Shown: positions 14,464-21,076 of the stretch, one piece after another | Position numbering within the stretch: position 1 is the stretch's first letter | Layout: the number at the start of each line of letters is the position of its first letter | Assembly: GCA_018242565.1 (NCBI GenBank) | Contig: JAFEBR010000142.1 | Coordinates: 1 to 35,521, forward strand | Direction of reading: 5' to 3' | Source of the DNA: Planctomycetota bacterium | GTDB taxonomy: Bacteria > Planctomycetota > Planctomycetia > Planctomycetales > Planctomycetaceae | DNA: 35,521 nucleotides | Program-made: the position numbers and the translations under genes | The notes under the pieces: generated by a model | Seen by the model: the letters and a program-made list of their open reading frames with translations, nothing else | Told to the model about the DNA's origin: nothing | Database searches by the model: none

Positions 14464-16065
14464 ATGGATGGCTGTACTCCGATTGTTCAGACCACGATCG
14501 GGACACTGCAAAACAGCGCTGCAAATTTAAGACATTCGCAATGGCACGGCTGCGGAATTTCCCAGCGCCCGTTGATTATGGCGGGCCTTTATCTGACCCT
14601 GCTAATGAGTCTGGCAGGCTGTCAGAGCCTGAAATCATGGGCGCACAACGGCTTCAAAGTTGGCCCGGATTACGAACGACCTGATGCCGCCGTCGCCGAA
14701 GATTGGATCGAAATCGGCGATCCGCGAGTCAAGAACTCGCCCGTCGTTGATTCCGCCTGGTGGACAGTCCTGAACGATCCGCAACTCAATCGTTTAATCG
14801 ACACCGCCTACCACCAGAATCTCGATCTCGAAACGGCCGGCGCGCGCATTACCGAAGCACGGGCCCGGCGCAACATCGCAGCCGGAAATCTCTTCCCCCA
14901 ATCGCAGACCGCAGTGGGCGGACTGGGACACGCCCAATTTGGGCAAAACCTCGGTCTGCCGTTGCCGAATACTCTCGACATCTGGGCCAGCGGTTTCAAT
15001 GCCTCTTGGGAACTGGATTTCTGGGGTCGCTACCGGCGTGCTATCGAAGCCGCGGATGCCAACGTGGATGCCTCGACCGAAGGTTATGGTGAAGTCCTCG
15101 TCATGGTCTTTTCAGAAGTCGCGGCCAACTACGTACAGATGCGAACCTACGAGCAACGTCTGACCTATGCTCGAGATAATGTGGAACTGCAGAAAAAATC
15201 GTTGGCTTTGGCCGAGGCTCGTTTTGCCCAGGGAACCGCGTCAGAACTGGATGCCCGACAGGCACGAGCCACTCTCGCCCAGACCGAGGCCACGATCCCC
15301 CCCCTCGAAGCGGGTCGGCGCCTGGCAATCAATCGACTTTGTGTCTTAATGGGAATGCCAGTGAACGATTTGTCGAAAACTCTGCAACCCGCGCCGATCC
15401 CGTCGGCACCTGCGGAATTGGCAGTCGGGATTCCCGCCGATCTCATTTGCCGGCGCCCCGACATTCGCCGTGCTGAACGACAGGTGGCCGCGCAATGTGC
15501 TCAGATTGGCATCGCCGAATCGGACCTGTACCCGCGTCTGGGCGTCAGCGGATTCATCGGTTATGCCGCAGAAGATCTAAGTACTCTGTTCTCGTCAGCC
15601 AATTTTACCGGCTTTGTGATTCCCTCGCTGCAATGGAACGTCTTGAATTATGGTCGCATCGTCAACAACGTGGCGGCCCAGAATGCCAAACTCTTGGCGG
15701 CGACCCGGCAATACCAGCAGACAGTTCTCAATGCCGGCCGCGAGGTCGAAGATGGGCTGGCACAGTACATTCAAGCCCGGCAACAGGCCATGCATCTCGA
15801 AACGGGTGTGACCGAGTCGCAACGAGCCGTGGAACTCGTGGTCACGCAGTTTGATGGTGGCATCACCGACTACAATCGTGTCGCGACGACGCAGTCGCAA
15901 CTCGTGGGACAGCAGGACCAACTGGCCGCCGCTCGTGGCAACGCCATTCTTTACCTGATTCAGGTCTATCGAGGAATGGGGGGCGGCTGGGAACTCTTTG
16001 TTGAAGGTCCCGGTATGCCGGAACTTGTGGAAGTTCCTCTGCCTGCATCCCCCTCGCGGGAATAA
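14464..16065 (+). CDS. RND outer-membrane factor, NodT/OprM-like lipoprotein
   Basis: TolC-superfamily outer-membrane channel, the exit duct of tripartite efflux pumps, 533 residues. Seen: a lipobox LMSLAGC (Cys at residue 53 from the chosen start), the family opening FKVGPDYERPD, and two repeated alpha-helical halves rich in Ala/Gln (ETAGARITEARARRNIAAG; then RQARATLAQTEATI and the second-half IRRAERQVAAQCAQIG). The start is uncertain. ATG 14464 has GAGGGG at ten bases but puts a long polar lead before the lipoprotein signal; ATG 14578 gives only 14 residues before the lipobox and has no site; a TTG at 14440 is also open. It is the last gene of the SQR operon and the only channel in the window, so it probably serves the RND pump encoded divergently at 5099-9690. 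Confidence 0.9.
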   Translation: MDGCTPIVQTTIGTLQNSAANLRHSQWHGCGISQRPLIMAGLYLTLLMSLAGCQSLKSWAHNGFKVGPDYERPDAAVAEDWIEIGDPRVKNSPVVDSAWWTVLNDPQLNRLIDTAYHQNLDLETAGARITEARARRNIAAGNLFPQSQTAVGGLGHAQFGQNLGLPLPNTLDIWASGFNASWELDFWGRYRRAIEAADANVDASTEGYGEVLVMVFSEVAANYVQMRTYEQRLTYARDNVELQKKSLALAEARFAQGTASELDARQARATLAQTEATIPPLEAGRRLAINRLCVLMGMPVNDLSKTLQPAPIPSAPAELAVGIPADLICRRPDIRRAERQVAAQCAQIGIAESDLYPRLGVSGFIGYAAEDLSTLFSSANFTGFVIPSLQWNVLNYGRIVNNVAAQNAKLLAATRQYQQTVLNAGREVEDGLAQYIQARQQAMHLETGVTESQRAVELVVTQFDGGITDYNRVATTQSQLVGQQDQLAAARGNAILYLIQVYRGMGGGWELFVEGPGMPELVEVPLPASPSRE

Positions 16066-16204
16066 CCAGAAGTTGGCGGCTTGGCCACGTAAACAGCCAC
16101 CACGTGGTCGAAGCGAGCGTGCCGGACCTCGCACACGGCACCTGAGCTCCATTTCGCCGAATGTTGGGCGACACTAAACCCCTCTGACACCGCCGGGTGG
16201 CAAA

Positions 16205-16234
16205 CCGGTCTCACGACTCGCGGCGCGAGACCGG
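16205..16234. terminator. Inverted repeat between convergent operons
   Basis: CCGGTCTC (16205-16212) and GAGACCGG (16227-16234) are perfect 8-bp arms around a 14-base loop that itself contains a small CTCGC/GCGAG repeat. The repeat lies between the convergent ends of the channel gene and the response-regulator gene. It lacks a U tract, so it is a possible bidirectional terminator only. Confidence 0.45.
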
Positions 16235-16246
16235 CCGCAAACCGAC

Positions 16247-17746
16247 CTACGATTCGCCGCCAGCGGGTGGCTTGGGAGTGACCGCCGATGCGACGGTCTT
16301 GTGAATTGCCAGATTCAGCGACCGTAGTTTGGCACGCAAAGTCGGTCGGCTGATCCCCAAAATCTCGGCAGTCAAGGCCTGGTTCCCAGCCGCTTGCTTG
16401 AGCGCCCGCGGTACCAGCCAGCGGTCGAATTCATCGAGTGCCAGCCGGTAGATGCCGCGCTTATCTTCGGCCAACGCAACTTCTACCTGCTGCACCAGGT
16501 TAGACAAGTCATTGCCTTCCACCGGCAGTTGCGACATTTCGGTTTCCGGTTCGGTCGTCGACAAGTCAGCCGTCGGCGCACGCCGGATTTCCGCCGGCAG
16601 GAACCCGGGCAGAATCGTGGGGCCGACCGACACAATCAGCGACTCGCGAATGACACTCTGCAGTTCCCGCACATTGCCCGGCCAATGATAGGTCTGCAGC
16701 AGATCCAGGGCTTCTTCGGAAATCGACTGCACGGTTGTGCCGAGTTGGCGATTGAACCGGAACAGGAAGTAATGCGCCAGTTCGGCGATATCTTCACGCC
16801 GTTCGCGCAACGGCGGCAGGTGCAGCGTGACACCCCGCAGACGGTAGTACAGATCTTTGCGGAACCGGCCCGTTTCGATCTGCTCTTCGAGGTTCTGGTT
16901 CGTGGCGGCGATCACGCGCACATCCGCAGTCAGAATTTCGTTGCCACCAATCCGTTGGAACTGACCTTCCTGCAGCATGCGCAAAATTTTCGCCTGCGTG
17001 CCGGGCGCCATGTCCCCCACTTCATCGAGAAACAACGTCCCCCCGTTGCACTGCTCGAATTTCCCGATGCGGCAACGTTCGGCGCCGGTGAAGGCTCCGC
17101 GCTCGTGGCCGAACAGTTCACTTTCGAGCAGCGATTCGGGAATCGCCGCGCAATTGATCGCCAGGAACGGCGCCTGGTTGCGATGGCTGTGCTGAAACAG
17201 GGCCCGGGCCACCAGCTCTTTACCGGTGCCGCTTTCTCCCAGAATGAGCACGTTAACTTCCTGGGCGGCGACCCGACCGATCTGCTTGCAGACTCCCTGC
17301 ATGGCCGGCCCGCTGCCGATCAGCCGATCTGACATTTCGGTTTCACGACTGATCTGGTCGACCACCGCGGGAACATGCACCAGCCGACTGATATCGAGGG
17401 CCTGTTTGACCACGCTCCGCAGATGCTCGGCATCGAAGGGCTTGACCAGATAGTCGAACCCCCCGAGTTTCATGGCTTCGATGGCCGTATCCGCCGTGCT
17501 GTACCCGGTGATAAAGATCGCCAGGCATTTTGGATCCTGCTTGCGCAATTCCTGAAAGACGTCGAGCCCGGAAGCTCCATGCAGGCGGATATCCAGCAGA
17601 ACCACATCGGGCGCCTCGTCGGCAGCCAGCCGCAATCCTTCTTCTGCCGTCGCCGCCTCCAGGACGCGCAGGCCCTGTTGTTTGAAGACCTGCGCGACGC
17701 TGAAGCGAATATTCGGCTCGTCGTCAATGACAAGCAACTTTTGCAT
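16247..17746 (-). CDS. NtrC/AtoC-class sigma-54-dependent response regulator
   Basis: 499-residue transcription activator. Seen: an N-terminal receiver domain (residues 1-120) with acidic D8-D9, the phosphorylation site D52 (LLDIRL), and K102 in VKPFD; an AAA+ domain (about 141-375) with Walker A GESGTGKE (170-177), the sigma-54 contact loop GAFTGA (217-222), and Walker B GGTLFLDE; and a C-terminal Fis-type helix-turn-helix (LTAEILGISRPTLRAKLRSL). Presence of GAFTGA means it should activate sigma-54 promoters. The ATG has AAGGA just upstream and overlaps the end of the kinase gene by 23 bases, so the pair is co-translated. It sits between the SQR/channel operon and the ArsR/rhodanese block. 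Its targets are unknown; I found no convincing TGGCAC-N5-TTGC site in the window. Confidence 0.95.
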   Translation of the reverse strand: MQKLLVIDDEPNIRFSVAQVFKQQGLRVLEAATAEEGLRLAADEAPDVVLLDIRLHGASGLDVFQELRKQDPKCLAIFITGYSTADTAIEAMKLGGFDYLVKPFDAEHLRSVVKQALDISRLVHVPAVVDQISRETEMSDRLIGSGPAMQGVCKQIGRVAAQEVNVLILGESGTGKELVARALFQHSHRNQAPFLAINCAAIPESLLESELFGHERGAFTGAERCRIGKFEQCNGGTLFLDEVGDMAPGTQAKILRMLQEGQFQRIGGNEILTADVRVIAATNQNLEEQIETGRFRKDLYYRLRGVTLHLPPLRERREDIAELAHYFLFRFNRQLGTTVQSISEEALDLLQTYHWPGNVRELQSVIRESLIVSVGPTILPGFLPAEIRRAPTADLSTTEPETEMSQLPVEGNDLSNLVQQVEVALAEDKRGIYRLALDEFDRWLVPRALKQAAGNQALTAEILGISRPTLRAKLRSLNLAIHKTVASAVTPKPPAGGES

Positions 17747-19328
17747 CCGTTAGTTCCTTTCTGCTGCGATCGGTCTCGGCGTGAGCGGGCTCACTGCTGA
17801 CAGACCGGGTTGATATCGAAGACTCACTCGGGGCGGCAACCAGCCGTTGACTGGCGGATAACTCCACCGTGAAGATGGCGCCGCCGGTTGGACGATTGGC
17901 AGCGGTGATTGTGCCCCCATGCTCGTGCACGATGCGTCGGGTGACGGCCAGGCCGAGTCCGATGCCTCGCGTTTTCGTAGTGACAAAGGGATCGAAGATC
18001 GATTCCAGCCGATCGGGCGCGATCCCTTCGCCCGAGTCGGAAACAGTGACTTTCACACGACCAGCGCTGTCCGCCGGCTCGGCCACGACTTCGAGGATCC
18101 CGCCATTGCGCATCGCGTCGATCCCGTTGATCAGCAGATTGGAGAACACCTGGTGGAGCAGTTCGGGATCTCCGTTGATGGTCACTGGACTGTCGGGAAA
18201 CCGAGCCCGCAGCGCGACCTGATGAAACCGCGCGCGGCCTTCGACCAGGTTCAGGGCCCGCTGCACCGTCGAACGCAAATCATGCTCCAGTGTCCGCAAC
18301 ACCGGGGGCCGGGCGAAATCCAGGAGTCCCTGAATCGTCTCTTCGATGCGCAGGATCTCCTGCAGAACAACTTTCAATTGCTGCCCGTCGAGTTCAATGC
18401 CCCCCTGGGGCGTCTCGGTCGCCGTCTGCACCAGCAGTTTGACCGAAGTCAGGGGATTGCGAATTTCATGGGCGACGCCGGCGGCCAGGCCCCCCACCAC
18501 GGCCAGTCGCTCGGCCGCCATCGCCTCTTGACGGGCAATATTCAGTTCGGTCAGTACCTGCCGAATCTGGGCCGAGACGACTCTCACCTGCTCATTAATG
18601 AGTCCCAAGTCGTCGGTATCGCCGCTGGGAACGATTTCAAAACGGCCGATCTCCTGTTTGAGGTCGCCCGAGGCATCTTTAAGCGTCACGCTGATCTGCG
18701 ACATTGAGTGCTGCAGATTCTTGGCAATGCGCCACCCCACCCAGAGCCCCAGCCCCGGTCCAAGAATCAGCAGGCCGAATCGCCCGACGTTGAAGGTGCG
18801 CTCCATCGACTCGCGACGTGTGACCGCTTCGCTCATCAATTGTTCGTTCAGCGTGGCCAGCCGGGTGCAGGTGGCAGACACCTGGTAGGCCATTTGTGTC
18901 GTCTGGTTGACGGTCTCGGATAACTCGACCGGCGAAACCGGTTGCCGTTCCAGCCGCTGATGCAGGGCCTGCCGATAGTGGACGAATTGTTCGCGAATCT
19001 CCTGTACGACAGCATGTTCTGCCGAAATCACGGACAATTCTTGAGCCAGCTCGACATTCTGCAGGAACTCGCGTTCGAGACTGTCCAATTCTTCGGTCTG
19101 TCTCTTGAATTCCGAAACATCGGGTTCGGTCAGGGCATCGAGGAACTCGGTCTGCAGTTTCCACAACAGTTCCTGCATGCTGCCGGCCACCTCGATCGAC
19201 TTGACGTATTGATCGAGAATGCGGGCGTTCGATTTCATCAGCCAGAAAATGAACACCGTAGTCGCAGCACTGGTGGACAGCCAGAAAAAGGCCATCAACA
19301 ACAGTGGTCCGACAATTCTCTTCCACAT
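17724..19328 (-). CDS. Membrane-bound sensor histidine kinase (NtrB/ZraS-like)
   Basis: 534-residue kinase, partner of the NtrC-type regulator. Seen: transmembrane helix 1 (about residues 8-31), a periplasmic helical sensor region of about 150 residues with one Cys (C154), transmembrane helix 2 (about 183-200), a HAMP-like linker, the dimerisation/H-box with H287 in GVAHEIRNPLTSVK, and a HATPase domain with N box (NLLINGIDAM), G1 (DSGEGIAP) and G2 (TRGIGLGLAVT). A Ser/Arg-rich tail follows. ATG 19328 has AAGGA at seven bases. The periplasmic signal is unknown; the helical four-helix-bundle-like sensor resembles those of chemotaxis receptors and ZraS-type kinases. It heads a two-gene operon, kinase first. 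Confidence 0.93.
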   Translation of the reverse strand: MWKRIVGPLLLMAFFWLSTSAATTVFIFWLMKSNARILDQYVKSIEVAGSMQELLWKLQTEFLDALTEPDVSEFKRQTEELDSLEREFLQNVELAQELSVISAEHAVVQEIREQFVHYRQALHQRLERQPVSPVELSETVNQTTQMAYQVSATCTRLATLNEQLMSEAVTRRESMERTFNVGRFGLLILGPGLGLWVGWRIAKNLQHSMSQISVTLKDASGDLKQEIGRFEIVPSGDTDDLGLINEQVRVVSAQIRQVLTELNIARQEAMAAERLAVVGGLAAGVAHEIRNPLTSVKLLVQTATETPQGGIELDGQQLKVVLQEILRIEETIQGLLDFARPPVLRTLEHDLRSTVQRALNLVEGRARFHQVALRARFPDSPVTINGDPELLHQVFSNLLINGIDAMRNGGILEVVAEPADSAGRVKVTVSDSGEGIAPDRLESIFDPFVTTKTRGIGLGLAVTRRIVHEHGGTITAANRPTGGAIFTVELSASQRLVAAPSESSISTRSVSSEPAHAETDRSRKELTDAKVACH

Positions 19329-19987
19329 ACCGGTGTCCTTATCTCCGCCAGAGGATCCTGGCGTGGCCGATTCGGCCTGCTTTTCAGACCGCTGTCGCTT
19401 TTTTGCAGTCTGGTTGAGACAACGTCCACTCCCGGAAATCGGTACACGAAATCCAAGACAGACGGATTCGGCGGGAGATCACTCAAATCCCGCCTGCCCC
19501 ACTTTACATCACGTTCCGACCGCTCGCGTGATCAACCCGCTTCCAGGGATGTCCGCATCACCGCAAACAAATTTGACATGCAACTGCAACGAGCATTACC
19601 GCCGAGCTGTGCACTGGGTTTTCCTCGACGCCAAGTCCAGAAGCCATCCCCATTCCGTCTGGGGAAACAGACAGTCCGAGTTCGAAATTGGTCTTTCTGA
19701 TTCCAAGGAAACCGGAATTCTCAATGATGCGGGAAACTGCCTGACCGAGACAATTCTCTTGTCAACTTCAAATCAAGCAAAGGATGTGCCGTGGTCCATC
19801 CGGGCGATTTCGAATTCAGAGAACCGCCATAACAATATGTTATCAATTACTTTACGAATTTTCGATTCGTAAGTCAGACAGGAGTCGCGGGGGAAAGTCT
19901 GATAAGCGATCTTTCCACGTAGACAAACAAACTTCCTGAGACGTTTTTCTTTCCTGCCTGGACATCGGAATCCTCAAAAACATTAAA
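19329..19987. repeat. Long intergenic region with an 8-bp inverted repeat
   Basis: About 660 bases between the kinase start and the arsR promoter, with AT content rising toward the right end. No gene is supported; open frames here have no ribosome-binding site or family features. It contains TTACGAAT (19852-19859) and ATTCGTAA (19865-19872) as a perfect 8-bp inverted repeat with a 5-base centre, beside an AACA-ATA-TGTT element. This looks like a transcription-factor site or a small RNA hairpin. The kinase promoter must also lie here but was not located. Confidence 0.4.
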
Positions 19988-20015
19988 TTGACATGTCGCG
20001 ACTTTCCGATATATT
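19988..20015 (+). promoter_or_regulatory. Strong sigma-70-type promoter of the ArsR gene
   Basis: TTGACA (19988-19993, perfect -35) and TATATT (20010-20015, -10) with a 16-base spacer. A second -10 reading, TATTAT (20012-20017), gives 18. Transcription would begin near 20022, leaving only about 18 bases of leader before the ATG. This is the best housekeeping promoter in the window. The spacer is almost filled by a putative operator. Confidence 0.8.
19995..20009 (+). promoter_or_regulatory. Putative ArsR operator in the promoter spacer
   Basis: The 15-mer GTCGCGACTTTCCGA lies exactly between the -35 and -10 boxes. It matches 13 of 15 bases with the copy at 20378-20392. The core GTCGCGAC is a palindrome. 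The position would block RNA polymerase, as expected for autoregulation by an ArsR-family repressor. The repeat is seen directly; binding is inferred. Confidence 0.5.
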
Positions 20016-20039
20016 ATTCAGACAGAGCGAGAACCGCAG

Positions 20040-20351
20040 ATGACCACAAAAGCAGCCTCTACCTTAACGGACCTGAATGCCCTGGCGGAAGCCGCGGAGT
20101 GCCTGAAAACACTGGCCCATCCGCATCGCCTGCGAATGATTCAAATGTTGATTCGCGGTCGGTACACGGTTGGTGAACTGGCCGAAGCCTGCGGCATTCC
20201 CAGCCACATGGCCTCCGAGCATTTACGGCTGATGCAGCGCTGCGGTTTCCTGGCGAGCGAAAAAGAAGGCCGCAAGGCCTACTACCAGATCGCCGAACCG
20301 CACCTGATCAGCCTGATGAACTGTGTCGAAACGCGATTTGGAATCGCGTGA
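20040..20351 (+). CDS. ArsR/SmtB-family transcriptional repressor
   Basis: 103-residue winged-helix repressor. Seen: TLAHPHRLRMIQML (helix 2-3 region), the recognition helix IPSHMASEHLRLMQ, the beta-wing ASEKEGRKAYYQIA, and cysteines at 21 (AECLK, helix 1), 51, 68 and 95 (MNCVETRFG, last helix). The canonical ArsR metal box ELCVCDL is absent. C21 and C95 lie in the two helices that meet at the dimer interface, so a redox or persulfide switch is possible, as in SqrR/BigR/YgaV, but the Cys positions are not the same as in those proteins. ATG 20040 has only a weak GAG-type site. The gene is followed by a rhodanese and a persulfide reductase, so it probably controls them. In E. coli the comparable pair is ygaV-ygaP. 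Confidence 0.9.
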   Translation: MTTKAASTLTDLNALAEAAECLKTLAHPHRLRMIQMLIRGRYTVGELAEACGIPSHMASEHLRLMQRCGFLASEKEGRKAYYQIAEPHLISLMNCVETRFGIA

Positions 20352-20377
20352 GATTTTTTATTCAATCGTGTCGAACG

Positions 20378-20392
20378 GTCGCGACATTTCGA
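20378..20392 (+). promoter_or_regulatory. Second copy of the putative ArsR operator
   Basis: GTCGCGACATTTCGA matches 13 of 15 bases with the element in the arsR promoter and lies in the 116-base gap before the rhodanese gene. A further partial copy, CTTTCCGA, follows at 20403-20410. No clear promoter is visible in this gap, so the site may act on read-through or on a promoter I cannot recognise. Confidence 0.45.
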
Positions 20393-20467
20393 GGCATTTT
20401 CGCTTTCCGAACACGTGACCCCAGGACGGGTAGACCCTGACCGACTGCCCCCAGAAAGGAATTCTCC

Positions 20468-21028
20468 ATGAGCATCACGACCATGACTCCGAAACAACTG
20501 GCTGAACTGGTTCAAGCGGGACGCAAGATCGATCTGATCGATGTGCGAACACCGGTGGAATTCCGGGAAGTGCACGTCGAATTCGCCCGCAACGTCCCTC
20601 TCGATCAACTCAACCCGGCCGCCTGTCTGCAATCCCGGCAAGGTGCCGCCGATGATCCAGTTTACGTTCTCTGTCGCTCTGGCAGCCGAGGCAAACAGGC
20701 CTGCGAGATATTTCATCAGGCCGGGATCACGAATGTCGTCAACATCGAAGGCGGCACACTGGCGTGTGTCGCCGCAGGACTGCCTGTCGTACGCGGGAAA
20801 AAGGCCATTTCGCTGGAACGTCAGGTGCGGATCGTCGCGGGCGCCATGGTGCTGACCGGAGCCGTTTTGGGGGCCTTCGTCCACATTGGTTTCGTGGGAC
20901 TCTCGGCTTTTGTGGGTGCGGGGCTGATCTGTGCTGGAGTAACTGATACGTGCGGCATGGCGATGATTCTGGCCCGTATGCCCTGGAATCAGTGTGACAC
21001 AGGCACGCCAAAGTGCGCGACGACCTAA
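20468..21028 (+). CDS. Membrane-anchored rhodanese (YgaP-like sulfurtransferase)
   Basis: 186-residue protein fusing a rhodanese domain to a DUF2892-type membrane module. Seen: residues 7-108 form the rhodanese domain, with DVRTPVEFREVHV and the active-site loop C69-R-S-G-S-R; then two transmembrane helices (about 120-140 and 143-160) and a short Cys-containing tail (DTCGMAMILARMPWN, QCDTGTPKC). YgaP of E. coli has the same layout and transfers sulfane sulfur at the membrane. ATG 20468 has AAAGGA about nine bases upstream. It is preceded by the ArsR gene and followed after 48 bases by the reductase-rhodanese gene, so the three probably form one regulon. The soluble domain faces the cytoplasm in YgaP, and the same is expected here. 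Confidence 0.92.
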   Translation: MSITTMTPKQLAELVQAGRKIDLIDVRTPVEFREVHVEFARNVPLDQLNPAACLQSRQGAADDPVYVLCRSGSRGKQACEIFHQAGITNVVNIEGGTLACVAAGLPVVRGKKAISLERQVRIVAGAMVLTGAVLGAFVHIGFVGLSAFVGAGLICAGVTDTCGMAMILARMPWNQCDTGTPKCATT

Positions 21029-21076
21029 TGCGACCTGCCCCGACGACTGACTTCCTGACATCCTGGAATGACTTTT

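Noticed and set aside
19219-19872. 217-codon plus-strand frame over the kinase 5' end and gap
   Set aside because: Half of it is antisense to the kinase, and the rest lacks any protein-like pattern.
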